This document shows, in pieces, positions 43,527 to 53,168 of a stretch of 64,000 nt of DNA. Origin of the DNA: Paracoccus methylovorus (lineage in GTDB: Bacteria > Pseudomonadota > Alphaproteobacteria > Rhodobacterales > Rhodobacteraceae); contig NZ_CP070368.1 of the NCBI RefSeq assembly GCF_016919705.1, positions 1,488,001 to 1,552,000 on the forward strand, written 5' to 3'. A program made the position numbers and the translations under genes. How positions within the stretch are numbered: the first letter of the stretch is position 1; every line of letters starts with the position of its first letter. Below the pieces are notes generated by a model that ran no database searches, had not been told where the DNA came from, and was given only the letters and a program-made list of their open reading frames with translations.

Positions 43527-44798
43527 ATGCGGCGAATTCTTCTGGGGGCGGCCATGGCCGCAATGCTGGCGGGAAGCGGGGTTGCCCCGGCTTTTGCGCA
43601 GGGCAATCCGTTCCAGCCGTTGGTCTATGTCAACGATTCGGCCGTCACCCGTTACGAGCTGGAGCAGCGCATCCGCTTTCTGCAGATCCTGCGCGCACCC
43701 GACGGCGACCGCGCCTCGGCCGAACAGGCGCTAATCGACGACCGGTTGCGCATCTTTACCGCTGACCAGATGGGCATCACTGCCAGTGACGCACAGATCG
43801 ACGCCGGCTTGGCCGAATTCGCCGGTCGCGCCAATCTGGGCGTCGAGGAATTCGTGCGCGCGCTGTCTCAGGCCGGGGTCGAACAGCAGACATTCCGCGA
43901 CTTCATCGCCGCCGGCGTTGTGTGGCGCGAGGTCCTGCGCCAGCGCATCGTGCCGCAGGTCCGTGTCAGCGATGCCGAGGTCGATCAGGAATTGCAGCGC
44001 GTGATCGAGACGCCACGCATCACCCATATCGCGCTGTCCGAGCTGATCATCCCCGCCCCTCCCGGTCAGGAGGCGCAGGCCATGGGGCTGGCGGAATCGC
44101 TGGTGCAGAGCGTGCGCTCCGAAGCCGATTTCGCAGCGGCGGCGCGGCGCTATTCGGCGACACCTTCGGCCGAGGACAGCGGGCGACTGCCCTGGATGCC
44201 GCTGGAGAACCTGCCGCCCTCGCTGCGACCTATCATCCTGTCGATGAGCGCCGGCCAGATCAGCCAGCCGCTGAGCGTGGAGGGCGCGGTGGTGCTGTTT
44301 TTCCTGCGCGACACCCGTGGCTCGCTGCGGCCCGGTGCAAAGGAACAGGTACTGGACTATGTCCGCTTTCGCCTGGCCAGCACCGCCGACGCCAACCGGA
44401 TCGCGGCACTTTCCGACACCTGCGCCGATCTTTTCGTCCATGCGCGCGGTTTGCCACCCGAGCAGATCCAGCGCCAGACCCTGTCGCAAAGCCAGATCCC
44501 AGCCGGCGACGCCATCCGGCTGGCATCGCTGGACGACAACGAAACCTCGGTCATCAACCTGGGCGGCACGGCCGACCTGCTGATGCTTTGCAGCCGCCAG
44601 CCAGCGCTGCTGGCAGGCACAGCCCAGAAACCGCCGGTCGCGGTGACCGCCGAGGGGGAAGAGGCGACCGCCCCGGATCCCAACGCGGTGCCCGATCGTG
44701 AAGAGATGCGTAACCAGATCTTCAGCCGCAAGGTCGGGCAAGCGGCCGACAACTATCTGGCCGAGTTGCGGGCCAATGCGATCATCCGGCGGCCGTAA
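43527..44798 (+). CDS. surA: SurA-like periplasmic peptidyl-prolyl isomerase/chaperone
   Basis: A 423-aa protein with a signal peptide (to ~FAQG), a SurA N-terminal chaperone domain ('VYVNDSAVTRYELEQRIRFL') and one parvulin domain (~165-270: 'SVRSEADFAAAARRYSATPS'). It assists folding of outer-membrane proteins such as LptD, encoded just upstream. A GGCGAGGGAG site precedes the start. Confidence 0.9.
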   Translation: MRRILLGAAMAAMLAGSGVAPAFAQGNPFQPLVYVNDSAVTRYELEQRIRFLQILRAPDGDRASAEQALIDDRLRIFTADQMGITASDAQIDAGLAEFAGRANLGVEEFVRALSQAGVEQQTFRDFIAAGVVWREVLRQRIVPQVRVSDAEVDQELQRVIETPRITHIALSELIIPAPPGQEAQAMGLAESLVQSVRSEADFAAAARRYSATPSAEDSGRLPWMPLENLPPSLRPIILSMSAGQISQPLSVEGAVVLFFLRDTRGSLRPGAKEQVLDYVRFRLASTADANRIAALSDTCADLFVHARGLPPEQIQRQTLSQSQIPAGDAIRLASLDDNETSVINLGGTADLLMLCSRQPALLAGTAQKPPVAVTAEGEEATAPDPNAVPDREEMRNQIFSRKVGQAADNYLAELRANAIIRRP

Positions 44799-44810
44799 TT
44801 CTGAGGCGAT

Positions 44811-44866
44811 GCGCCAGGGGCGCTTCGCCCCCCGGACCCCCAGAGGGTATTTGGAACAACGAAGAA
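44811..44866 (-). repeat. Dispersed intergenic element, copy 4 (reverse orientation)
   Basis: Read on the minus strand: TTCTTCGTTGTTCC, AAATACCC, GGGGG and the hairpin GGGGGGCGAAGCGCCCC. It diverges more than the others. Its GAAGAAG end serves as the ribosome-binding site of pdxA, exactly as copy 1 does for the hydrolase. Confidence 0.6.
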
Positions 44867-44867
44867 G

Positions 44868-45839
44868 ATGACTGAAGTTGGGCGGCCCATCATCCTGACC
44901 TGCGGAGAACCTGCGGGCATTGGACCGGAACTGGCGCCCAAGGCGTTAGCCTCGGCCGTGCCTTTCGTCTTTCTGGGCGATCCGCGTCACTTGCCCCCGG
45001 ACACGGCCTGGACCGAGGTTACTACGCCAGATGAGCCGGTGGCGGACGGCGTTCTGGCAGTGCTGCGGCATGATTTTCCTGCACCCGCGACGCCGGGACG
45101 CCCCGATCCTGCCAATGCGCCGGCAGTGATCGAGGTGATCGCCCGCGCCGTCGATCTGGCCATGTCGGGCGCAGCCGGCGGCATCTGCACTTTGCCGATC
45201 AATAAAGAGGCGCTGAAGCGCGGCGCCGGTTTCCGCTTTCCGGGGCATACCGAATATCTGGCGCATCTGGCGGGCGATGTGCCAGTGGTGATGATGTTGG
45301 CCTCGACCTCGGTCGAACCGCCCTGTCGGGTGGTGCCGGTAACGATCCACATTCCGTTGGCCGAGGTGCCTCTGGCACTGACGCCGGCATTGCTGGAGCA
45401 GGCGATCCGCATCACCGATGCCGCCATGCGGCGTGATTTCGGCATCACCCGGCCTCGGCTGGCTGTAGCCGGGCTGAATCCCCATGCCGGCGAAAACGGC
45501 GTGATGGGCGACGAAGAAGCGAGCTGGATGGCCAAGCTGATCGAGCGGTTGCAGCGGGACGGTTTCGATCTGCGCGGGCCGCTGCCGGCGGACACCATGT
45601 TCCATCCGGCAGCACGAGCCCGCTATGACGCAGCGCTTTGCGCCTATCACGATCAGGCGCTGATTCCGATCAAGACGCTGGATTTCGCAGGCGGGGTTAA
45701 TGTGACGCTGGGCCTGCCTTTCGTGCGCACCTCGCCCGATCACGGCACCGCCTTTGACATCGCGGGCGAGGGCGTGGCCGATGCAGCCAGCGTCATCGCG
45801 GCGTTGCGCATGGCCCATGAGATGGCGGGCCGGCGATGA
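44868..45839 (+). CDS. pdxA: 4-hydroxythreonine-4-phosphate dehydrogenase
   Basis: A 323-aa metal-dependent dehydrogenase of pyridoxal phosphate synthesis. '[16 protein letters not shown]' at the N-terminus, '[13 protein letters not shown]' with a metal His, [16 protein letters not shown] and '[13 protein letters not shown]' are all conserved. It overlaps rsmA by 4 bases. Confidence 0.96.
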   Translation: MTEVGRPIILTCGEPAGIGPELAPKALASAVPFVFLGDPRHLPPDTAWTEVTTPDEPVADGVLAVLRHDFPAPATPGRPDPANAPAVIEVIARAVDLAMSGAAGGICTLPINKEALKRGAGFRFPGHTEYLAHLAGDVPVVMMLASTSVEPPCRVVPVTIHIPLAEVPLALTPALLEQAIRITDAAMRRDFGITRPRLAVAGLNPHAGENGVMGDEEASWMAKLIERLQRDGFDLRGPLPADTMFHPAARARYDAALCAYHDQALIPIKTLDFAGGVNVTLGLPFVRTSPDHGTAFDIAGEGVADAASVIAALRMAHEMAGRR

Positions 45840-46684
45840 GCGCAATCGACGGGCTGCCGCCGCTGCGCGAGGTGATCGCGCGGCATGATCTGCGCGCCAA
45901 GAAACAACTGGGCCAGAACTTCCTGTTGGATCTGAACCTGACCGCCAAGATTGCCCGTGCAGCGGGCGATCTGACGGGATGCGATGTGATCGAGGTTGGC
46001 CCGGGTCCCGGTGGCTTGACCCGCGGCCTGCTGGCAGAGGGCGCGCGGCATGTGCTGGCCATCGAAAAAGACGCCCGCGCCCTGCCAGCCCTGGCCGAGA
46101 TCAGCGCCGCTTATCCGGGACGGCTGGAGGTCATCCACGGCGATGCGCTGGAAATCGATCCTCTGGCGCATCTGACGCCGCCGATCCGCATCGTCGCGAA
46201 CCTGCCCTATAACGTCGGCACCGAGTTGCTGATCCGCTGGCTGACGCCGCCCGCATGGCCGCCCTTTTGGCAGTCGCTGACGCTGATGTTTCAGAAAGAG
46301 GTGGCCGAGCGGATCGTGGCGCAGCCGGGCGGCAAGGCCTATGGCCGGCTTGCGGTGCTGTCGCAATGGCGCACCGACGCGCGGATCGTCATGACCCTGC
46401 CCCCCGAGGCTTTCGTGCCCGCGCCCAAGGTGCATTCGTCGGTGGTGCATCTGACCGCACTCCCCGGTCCACGCTATCCGGCCGATCCAGCCGTGCTGAA
46501 CCGGGTCGTGGCGGCGGGGTTCAATCAACGCCGCAAGATGCTGCGCGCCTCGCTGAAAGGGTTGCACCCCGAGATCGAGACGCTGCTGATTCAGGCCGGA
46601 ATCGCCCCCACCGCGCGGGCCGAAGAGATCGGGCTGGAGCAGTTTTGCGCGCTGGCGCGGGGACTGGCCGCCGCGCCGCGCTGA
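45836..46684 (+). CDS. rsmA: 16S rRNA (adenine1518/1519-N6) dimethyltransferase
   Basis: A 282-aa KsgA-type methyltransferase that dimethylates two adjacent adenines in 16S rRNA. Motifs: [11 protein letters not shown] (~21), '[16 protein letters not shown]' for SAM, and NLPYN (~121). Usual length. Last gene of the lpt-surA-pdxA-rsmA series. Confidence 0.96.
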   Translation: MSAIDGLPPLREVIARHDLRAKKQLGQNFLLDLNLTAKIARAAGDLTGCDVIEVGPGPGGLTRGLLAEGARHVLAIEKDARALPALAEISAAYPGRLEVIHGDALEIDPLAHLTPPIRIVANLPYNVGTELLIRWLTPPAWPPFWQSLTLMFQKEVAERIVAQPGGKAYGRLAVLSQWRTDARIVMTLPPEAFVPAPKVHSSVVHLTALPGPRYPADPAVLNRVVAAGFNQRRKMLRASLKGLHPEIETLLIQAGIAPTARAEEIGLEQFCALARGLAAAPR

Positions 46685-46687
46685 CAT

Positions 46688-47491
46688 TCACTCGCCAGAA
46701 GCGTTTTCCGGCTGCGTTCCTGCGGCTTTGGCACCCTGTCCCCGGCCGGTCTTTTTCGCGGCAGGTGCGCTTGCACCTTCCTCGACGGGTTTTTTGCGGC
46801 TGCGCGGGGCTGCCGTGGTCGCGGTCGTCGTGCGGCTGCTACGGCGGCGAGGCGCCGGGGCAGGCTCAGCGACAGCCGGCGCTTCCGGAGCGGCGGCGGC
46901 AGGTTCAACTGGCGCCTCGGGCACAACGGCGGTGCTTTCAGGGGTCTCAATCGGGCCAGCAGCATCCTCGTCCCGGGCGATTACCGGCGGCAGGCCGGCT
47001 GCGACAGGCGCGGCGGGGGCAGGTTCAGCGCGCTCCTCGGTACGGGGGGCGGGCTGACGCTCTTCGCGGCGATCATCGCGACGTTCGTCACGGCGATCAT
47101 CGCGCCGGTCCTGACGGTCATGACGTTCAGGGCGCTGGCCATTCTGGCCGTTCTGGCCACCGTTTTCAGTAGCGGAAAACTGGCCGTTGCCGTCCTGACC
47201 ATCTTCGTCACGGTTAGGCTGCTGGTGGCTTTGACGCTCGGCCTGCTCGCGCTGCGCCTCGCCCAAAAGCCGGGTGTAGTGTTCGGCGTGTTGAAGAAAG
47301 CTCTGCTCGGCCACCCGGTCGTTGGAAAGCTGGGCGTCACGGGCGAGCGTGAGATATTTTTCGATGATCTGCTGGGGCGTGCCGCGCACCTTGCCCTCGG
47401 GTCCCGAGGAGTCGAAGACGCGGTTAACGATATTGCCCAGCGAACGCTGTCGGTTCGACTTGTTACGCGAACGGGATTTGGATGATCTCAT
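46688..47491 (-). CDS. DUF4167 protein with disordered C-terminus
   Basis: A 267-aa protein. Residues 1-80 are the conserved DUF4167 domain ('RNKSNRQRSLGNIVNRVFDS', 'QIIEKYLTLARDAQLSNDR'). The rest is low complexity: an Arg/Asp-rich repeat (RRDDRRDERRDD), Ala/Pro stretches and a basic end. It may bind RNA or DNA, but the function is unknown. It is convergent with rsmA, with only 3 bases between stops. Confidence 0.88.
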   Translation of the reverse strand: MRSSKSRSRNKSNRQRSLGNIVNRVFDSSGPEGKVRGTPQQIIEKYLTLARDAQLSNDRVAEQSFLQHAEHYTRLLGEAQREQAERQSHQQPNRDEDGQDGNGQFSATENGGQNGQNGQRPERHDRQDRRDDRRDERRDDRREERQPAPRTEERAEPAPAAPVAAGLPPVIARDEDAAGPIETPESTAVVPEAPVEPAAAAPEAPAVAEPAPAPRRRSSRTTTATTAAPRSRKKPVEEGASAPAAKKTGRGQGAKAAGTQPENASGE

Positions 47492-47739
47492 CAGCTTGTT
47501 TGTCAGTTTATATCCAGCGAAGGCCGGCTGAGGTTGGGGTCATTCCTAAGGCGGATGTCAGCGCAGGTACGGCTATTCTTCCGCTTCCCGCGTTACCAGT
47601 GAAAATCTGGATTATCTGAGTATGATTGACCCGTGCGTGGGCGGCGCGCCCCCGTCACAAGAGCGAATAAACACGCCACAGCGTCGCTTACAAGCAAAAA
47701 TTTCGTCAAAAGGCGCAAAAGACGCGGATCATTGCCGGA

Positions 47740-48567
47740 TCAAAGCGGCTTGCGAGCGGTAACAACCCGATCCCGCCCATCCAGATCGGGCAGAATCCGA
47801 GGGGCGATCAGCCCGGCCGCGCACATCAGGGACACCACGGCAGCGCCTTGCGTGGGGCCGATTTCGACCATCAACCGCCCCCCCGGCAGCAGATGCGCAG
47901 GCGCGCCGGCGGCGATCACGCGATAGGCGGAAAGCCCGTCAGCGCCGTCGGTCAGGGCCTGATGCGGCTCCCATTCTCGAACCTCGGGGTTTAGCTGCGC
48001 CATCTCTTCCAGCGCAATATAGGGAGGGTTCGACACGATCAGATCGAACCGGCCCCGGACCGAGCTGAACCAGTCAGATTCCAGAAAATCTGCGCAAACA
48101 CCTATTCTGCCTGAATTTTCCTGAGCCACCTTAAGGGCTGCAGACGAAATGTCAGTGCCTGTACCGCGCACGCCCGGCCGTTCCGCCAGCAGCGAGATCA
48201 GGATGGCCCCCGTCCCGGTGCCCAGGTCCAGCACCGAAGAAAACGGCTCGGCCAGCGCAGCCTCGACCAGCGTTTCCGTCTCGGGGCGTGGATCGAGCGT
48301 GTCGCGCGTCACGCAAAAATCGTGCTTCCAGAATGCGCGGCGGCCAAGGATCTGGCTGACCGGCTGGCGCGCGGCGCGTGCGACAAGCCCCGCGTCGAAA
48401 CGTCGCAGGGCTTCGGGTGGCAGCGGCGCGGCCAAGGCGGCGGCAAGATGGTGGCGCGGCAGCTCCAGCGCATGGGCCAAAAGCAGCCGGGCATCATCGG
48501 CAGCGCCCGGCACACCCGCCGCGGCAAGTCGTGCGGCACCCTGACGCAGCGCCTCGGCCCCGGTCAT
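47740..48567 (-). CDS. prmC: Release factor glutamine methyltransferase
   Basis: A 275-aa SAM-dependent enzyme that methylates the Gln of the GGQ motif in release factors. SAM site VLDLGTGTGAI (~113) and catalytic VSNPPYI (~179) are intact. It sits 4 bases after prfA, encoding its substrate. Confidence 0.95.
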   Translation of the reverse strand: MTGAEALRQGAARLAAAGVPGAADDARLLLAHALELPRHHLAAALAAPLPPEALRRFDAGLVARAARQPVSQILGRRAFWKHDFCVTRDTLDPRPETETLVEAALAEPFSSVLDLGTGTGAILISLLAERPGVRGTGTDISSAALKVAQENSGRIGVCADFLESDWFSSVRGRFDLIVSNPPYIALEEMAQLNPEVREWEPHQALTDGADGLSAYRVIAAGAPAHLLPGGRLMVEIGPTQGAAVVSLMCAAGLIAPRILPDLDGRDRVVTARKPL

Positions 48568-48571
48568 CGGA

Positions 48572-49627
48572 TCACTCTCCCTGTGCGGCCAGACGCGCGG
48601 CCTGGTCGTGGGCCGTCAGCGCATCGGCGATCTCGCCGATCTCACCCTGCATGATGCGGTCCAGCGAATAAAGCGTCAGGCCGATACGATGGTCCGTCAT
48701 CCGGCCTTGCGGAAAATTGTAGGTACGGATGCGTTCGGACCGGTCGCCCGAGCCAACCTGGCTTTTGCGATCCGCCGCACGTTCGGCATCGGCGCGCGTG
48801 CGTTCCATGTCGTAAAGCCGCGCGCGCAGCACCGCCATGGCATTGGCCCGGTTCTGGTGCTGCGATTTTTCCGAACTCGTCACCACGATGCCGGTCGGCA
48901 GGTGGGTGATGCGCACTGCCGAATCGGTGGTGTTGACGTGCTGGCCGCCCGCCCCGCTGGCGCGCATGGTGTCGATGCGGATATCGCTGGCGGGGATGTC
49001 GATATCGACCCCCTCGGCCTCGGGCAGCACGGCGACGGTGGCGGCGCTGGTGTGGATGCGCCCGCCCGATTCCGTCTCGGGCACGCGCTGGACGCGGTGA
49101 ACACCGGATTCATACTTCAGCCGCGCGAAAACCCCCTCGCCCTCGATTCGCGCCACGGCCTCGCGCACGCCGCCAAGATCGGATTCGGCCAGTTCCAGCA
49201 ACTGGAACTGCCATCCCTGCGATTCGGCAAAGCGGCGATACATGTTGAGCAAATCGCCGGCGAAAAGCGCCGCCTCTTCGCCGCCGGTGCCGGGTCGGAT
49301 TTCCAGAATCGCCGGGCGGGCGTCAGCCGCGTCACGCGGCAGCAGGGCGATGCGCAGCGCCTGTTCCTGATCGGGCATGGCGGCACGCAGGCGCAACAGC
49401 TCGTCCTGCGCAAGTTCGCGCATCTCGGGATCGGCCAGCATGGCCTCGGCTTCACGGATGCCGTCCTGTGCGGCGCGCCAATGGGCGATCTGCGCGACAA
49501 CGGGCCTGAGTTCGGCATATTCGCGGCTGATGGGGGCGATTTCGTCGGCCGAAGGCCCGGCATTCAGCCGCGCCTCGAGATATTCGAAACGCTCGACGAT
49601 CTGGGTAAGGCGGTCTTCCGGCAACAT
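48572..49627 (-). CDS. prfA: Peptide chain release factor 1
   Basis: A 351-aa RF1 that reads UAA and UAG. The tripeptide anticodon is Pro-Glu-Thr in [13 protein letters not shown] (~184-196), and the catalytic motif is [14 protein letters not shown] (GGQ ~229). Usual length. First gene of the prfA-prmC pair. Confidence 0.96.
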   Translation of the reverse strand: MLPEDRLTQIVERFEYLEARLNAGPSADEIAPISREYAELRPVVAQIAHWRAAQDGIREAEAMLADPEMRELAQDELLRLRAAMPDQEQALRIALLPRDAADARPAILEIRPGTGGEEAALFAGDLLNMYRRFAESQGWQFQLLELAESDLGGVREAVARIEGEGVFARLKYESGVHRVQRVPETESGGRIHTSAATVAVLPEAEGVDIDIPASDIRIDTMRASGAGGQHVNTTDSAVRITHLPTGIVVTSSEKSQHQNRANAMAVLRARLYDMERTRADAERAADRKSQVGSGDRSERIRTYNFPQGRMTDHRIGLTLYSLDRIMQGEIGEIADALTAHDQAARLAAQGE

Positions 49628-49682
49628 TCGATGGCATTAACCGTTGCGCCAACAGGCAGCAAGGCGGAACCTGGTGAAACAT

Positions 49683-49696
49683 CTGACCCAGATCAA
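49683..49696 (+). promoter_or_regulatory. FNR-like box upstream of ccp
   Basis: CTGAC-CCAG-ATCAA matches TTGAT-N4-ATCAA except at two bases of the left half. It lies 66-79 bases before the ccp start. FnrP control of cytochrome c peroxidase is known in Paracoccus denitrificans, which makes the site plausible. Confidence 0.5.
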
Positions 49697-49761
49697 AGTG
49701 CGGTCGGACTGAACGGTGCAGAATAACGCATGACCAGCCACCTAGCCAAAGGAAGCACAAC

Positions 49762-50841
49762 ATGAAACTCGTCCCCATTCTGACCGCGACGAGTCTTGCC
49801 CTCTCCGCGCTGCCGGCCATGGCACAGACCGAGCCCCTCGACGACAGCGCCCTGCGCGCGGATGCCCAAGACGTGTTCGAGGCGATCCCCGAAAAGATGG
49901 TCGCGATCAAGCAGACCGAAGAGAACCCCGAGGGCGTTCTGCTGACCCCCGAGCAGATCGAACTGGGCAAGGCATTGTTCTTTGATCCGCGCATGTCCGC
50001 CTCGGGCCTGATTTCCTGCCAGACCTGCCATAACGTCGGGCTGGGTGGCGTTGATGGATTGCCGACCTCGATCGGGCACGGCTGGCAGAAAGGGCCGCGC
50101 AACGCGCCCACCATGCTTAACGCGATCTTCAACGCCGCACAGTTCTGGGACGGCCGCGCCCCCGATCTGGCCGAGCAGGCCAAGGGGCCGGTTCAGGCCG
50201 GCGTCGAGATGAGCAACACCCCCGACCAAGTGGTCAACACCATCAATTCGATGCCGGAATATGTCGAATCCTTCAAAGCGGCCTTCCCCGGTCAGGACGA
50301 TCCGGTCACTTTCGACAACTTTGCCGCCGCTATCGAGCAGTTCGAGGCGACGCTGATCACCCCCAACAGCGCCTTCGACCGCTTCCTTGCAGGTGACGAC
50401 GCGGCGATGAGCGAACAGGAAAAACGTGGGCTGCAGGCATTCATGGAGACCGGCTGCACAGCCTGCCATTACGGTGTGAACTTGGGCGGGCAGGACTATC
50501 ATCCCTTCGGCCTGATCGCCAAACCGGGTGCCGAGGTGCTGCCTGAAGGTGATACCGGACGCTTCGAAATAACCCAAACCGTGGATGACGAATATGTCTT
50601 CCGCGCGGCACCGTTGCGCAACGTCGCGCTGACCGCGCCCTATTTCCACTCGGGCGTGGTCTGGAATCTGGCCGAAGCGGTCAAGATCATGTCCTCGGCA
50701 CAGATCGGCACCGAACTGACCGATCAACAGGCGGAGGACATCACCGCCTTCCTCGGCACGCTGACTGGCGAGCAACCGCAGATCGTGCATCCGATCCTGC
50801 CGGTGCGCACCGCCACCACTCCGCTGCCGGCACCGATGTAA
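49762..50841 (+). CDS. ccpA: Di-haem cytochrome c peroxidase
   Basis: A 359-aa periplasmic enzyme that reduces hydrogen peroxide with electrons from cytochrome c or pseudoazurin. It has a signal peptide (1-22, ending AMA-Q). Two haem-binding sites are CQTCH (Cys86-His90, peroxidatic) and CTACH (Cys232-His236, electron-transferring). 'GPRNAPTMLNAIFNAAQFWD' is a family signature. It stands alone between an FNR-like box and a strong terminator. Confidence 0.94.
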   Translation: MKLVPILTATSLALSALPAMAQTEPLDDSALRADAQDVFEAIPEKMVAIKQTEENPEGVLLTPEQIELGKALFFDPRMSASGLISCQTCHNVGLGGVDGLPTSIGHGWQKGPRNAPTMLNAIFNAAQFWDGRAPDLAEQAKGPVQAGVEMSNTPDQVVNTINSMPEYVESFKAAFPGQDDPVTFDNFAAAIEQFEATLITPNSAFDRFLAGDDAAMSEQEKRGLQAFMETGCTACHYGVNLGGQDYHPFGLIAKPGAEVLPEGDTGRFEITQTVDDEYVFRAAPLRNVALTAPYFHSGVVWNLAEAVKIMSSAQIGTELTDQQAEDITAFLGTLTGEQPQIVHPILPVRTATTPLPAPM

Positions 50842-50864
50842 GCCAACGCGCGGCATTAGACGAG

Positions 50865-50889
50865 AAAGGGGCCCCGACGGGCCCCTTTT
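50865..50889 (+). terminator. Terminator after ccp
   Basis: A 10-bp stem AAAGGGGCCC / GGGCCCCTTT, loop CGAC and a final T. Being symmetric, it may also stop yceI transcripts. Confidence 0.85.
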
Positions 50890-50908
50890 GCTTGTGATCT
50901 TTGGCAGT

Positions 50909-51490
50909 TCAGTCCGCTTTTACGGCTTCGATCGTAATATTGATCTCGACCTCGTCCGCGATGGCCGGGGCGAACTTGCCCAGATTGAACTCGGACCGCT
51001 TGATCTTGGCTTCCGCATCGAAACCGGCAGCTTCCTTGCCGGTCATCGGATGAACGCCGCGCTGGTTCAGATCAACATCCAGCACGACCTGCTTTGTCAC
51101 GCCGTTCAGCGTCAGATCGCCCGTGACCTTGGCTTCATCATCGTCATCAGGTTCGACCTTGGTGGACGTAAAGGTCGCGACCGCGTCGCTCGCATCGGTG
51201 TTGAAGAAATCCGGCCCGAACAGATGCTGGTCCAGTTCTTCCGAGACCGTGCGAAGTCCCGACAGCGGAATGGTCGCCTCGACGCTGGAATTGGCCGGGT
51301 TTTCGGCATCCAGCGTCAGCTTGCCAGTGACACCGTTGATGATGCCGGTGCTGGTCGAAAAGCCAAGGTGATTATATTCGAAAACGACCTGGCTGTGCGA
51401 AGGGTCGAATTCATAGACCACCGGCTCGGCCCACACAGAGGTGGCACCAACCAAAGTAAATGCGGCGACAGAGGCAAAGATGGATTTCAT
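50909..51490 (-). CDS. YceI-family periplasmic protein
   Basis: A 193-aa protein with a signal peptide (MKSIFASVAAFTLVGATSVW, cut after WA). The YceI lipocalin-like fold is seen in 'YEFDPSHSQVVFEYNHLGFS' and 'VTGDLTLNGVTKQVVLDV'. The family binds isoprenoid-type lipids. The start was chosen at the signal peptide; the longer frame upstream is not coding. It is divergent from rpsF. Confidence 0.92.
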   Translation of the reverse strand: MKSIFASVAAFTLVGATSVWAEPVVYEFDPSHSQVVFEYNHLGFSTSTGIINGVTGKLTLDAENPANSSVEATIPLSGLRTVSEELDQHLFGPDFFNTDASDAVATFTSTKVEPDDDDEAKVTGDLTLNGVTKQVVLDVDLNQRGVHPMTGKEAAGFDAEAKIKRSEFNLGKFAPAIADEVEINITIEAVKAD

Positions 51491-51650
51491 GCTGAACTCC
51501 CGATTGAAAAGATAATGAATGGTTCTGTCAGAAAATGCCCCAGCATCAACAAAGGTTTCCGACAAATACCCTGACATTTTCGTGTTTCGCCGCAGCGCAG
51601 AAACTGTGTCGCCGCAGCGGCGACTATCCAGCGATTTCCGGCGTTTTCCC

Positions 51651-51678
51651 TTGCACTCTCGGGCATGACCGCTATAAG
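51651..51678 (+). promoter_or_regulatory. Promoter of rpsF-rpsR-rplI
   Basis: TTGCAC (51651) and TATAAG (51673) with 16 bases between them, about 100 bases before rpsF. It is the best sigma-70-like match in the 290-base gap. Confidence 0.6.
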
Positions 51679-51780
51679 GCCGCATCCTTTCCGCAAATGC
51701 GAAACCGGTGCAGCCTCTCGTGGCGGGGCGCGGAAGGGTTGTCCCGCCGTTGAAGTGCGCCCTGAACATAAGGTGCAGAC

Positions 51781-52167
51781 ATGCCGCTTTACGAGCATGT
51801 GATGATCGCCCGTCAGGACCTGTCGAATACGCAGGCCGAAGGTTTGATCGAACATTTCTCGACCGTGATCGCCGACAACGGCGGTAAGGTTCTGGAAAAC
51901 GAATACTGGGGCGTGCGCACGCTCGCCTATAAAATCAACAAGAACCGCAAGGGCCACTACGCCTTCCTGCGTTCGGACGCGCCCTCGGCCGCCGTGCAGG
52001 AAATGGAGCGTCTGGCCCGCCTGCATGACGACGTCATGCGTGTGCTGACCGTCCGCGTGGACGAGCACAAAGAAGGCCCCTCGGTTCAGATGCAAAAGCG
52101 CGACGAGCGCGAGCGCGGTGATCGTGGCGAACGCCGCGAGCGTCGTGACCGCGACGACCGGAACTAA
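51781..52167 (+). CDS. rpsF: 30S ribosomal protein S6
   Basis: 128 aa. 'YEHVMIARQDLSNTQAEGLI' and 'YWGVRTLAYKINKNRKGHYA' are S6 motifs. The C-terminal tail is a long Arg/Asp/Glu-rich extension, common in alphaproteobacteria. First gene of rpsF-rpsR-rplI. Confidence 0.97.
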   Translation: MPLYEHVMIARQDLSNTQAEGLIEHFSTVIADNGGKVLENEYWGVRTLAYKINKNRKGHYAFLRSDAPSAAVQEMERLARLHDDVMRVLTVRVDEHKEGPSVQMQKRDERERGDRGERRERRDRDDRN

Positions 52168-52185
52168 GGGAAAGGAACCAGAACA

Positions 52186-52413
52186 ATGGCCAACAAACCC
52201 TTCTTCCGTCGCCGGAAAGTCTGCCCCTTCTCGGGCGACAATGCCCCCGCCATCGACTACAAGGACACGCGTCTGCTGCAGCGTTACATCTCGGAACGCG
52301 GCAAGATCGTGCCCTCGCGCATCACCGCAGTCTCGGCCAAGAAGCAGCGCGAACTCGCGCGCGCCATCAAACGCGCCCGCTTCCTCGCCCTGCTGCCCTA
52401 TGCCGTGAAGTAA
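52186..52413 (+). CDS. rpsR: 30S ribosomal protein S18
   Basis: 75 aa with the S18 core '[20 protein letters not shown]' and '[20 protein letters not shown]'. It binds S6 in the 30S platform. Confidence 0.98.
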   Translation: MANKPFFRRRKVCPFSGDNAPAIDYKDTRLLQRYISERGKIVPSRITAVSAKKQRELARAIKRARFLALLPYAVK

Positions 52414-52425
52414 GGAGAGACGATC

Positions 52426-53010
52426 ATGCAAGTCATCCTGCTGGAACGCGTGGCCAGACTGGGCCAGATGGGCGAGGTCGTGCGTGTCAAGGACGGTTTC
52501 GCGCGCAACTACCTGCTGCCGCAAGGCAAGGCGCTGCGCGCTTCGGACGCCAATATCCAGGCGTTTGAGGCCCGCAAGGCGGAACTCGCCTCGCGCAACG
52601 ACGAAACCCGCACCGACGCCGAAAAGATCGCCGAGAAACTCGACGGTCAGATCTTCGTCATCATCCGCTCTGCTTCGGATGCCGGCGCGCTCTATGGTTC
52701 GGTCACGCCGCGCGATGCCGCCGATGTCGCCAATGCCGAAGGCTTCGCGATCGAACGCCGTCAGGTCGTCCTGACCGCCCCGATCAAGGACCTGGGCCTG
52801 CACGAAGTCCGTGTGCACCTGCACCCGGAAGTCGACGTGACGATCAAGCTGAACGTGGCCCGCTCGCCTGAAGAGGCCGAGCTGCAAGCCTCGGGCAAAT
52901 CGATCCAGGAACTCGCCGCCGAAGAAGAAGCCGCCGCGGAATTCGAAATCGCCGAGCTTTTCGACGATATCGGTTCGGCCGGCCGCGACGACGACGAAGC
53001 CGCGAACTGA
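52426..53010 (+). CDS. rplI: 50S ribosomal protein L9
   Basis: 194 aa. N-terminal domain [19 protein letters not shown] with '[12 protein letters not shown]', linking helix, and C-terminal domain. An acidic tail of about 45 residues extends past the usual ~150 aa. A terminator follows at 53033. Confidence 0.97.
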   Translation: MQVILLERVARLGQMGEVVRVKDGFARNYLLPQGKALRASDANIQAFEARKAELASRNDETRTDAEKIAEKLDGQIFVIIRSASDAGALYGSVTPRDAADVANAEGFAIERRQVVLTAPIKDLGLHEVRVHLHPEVDVTIKLNVARSPEEAELQASGKSIQELAAEEEAAAEFEIAELFDDIGSAGRDDDEAAN

Positions 53011-53032
53011 TCGCATCTTCATCGAAGCATCG

Positions 53033-53060
53033 AAAACGCGCCGTAACCCGGCGCGTTTTA
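53033..53060 (+). terminator. Terminator of the ribosomal protein operon
   Basis: A 10-bp stem AAAACGCGCC / GGCGCGTTTT with a 7-base loop. The T tract is part of the stem. Confidence 0.85.
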
Positions 53061-53168
53061 TCATGACCAAATGACAGCACCCCTTGCCCGCTACGACGTG
53101 TTGGCGGAACATTCGCCGGATTGCGGGGTTGAATCGTAAAGCGACCCTTCGCCAAAGGATTTTCCCGA

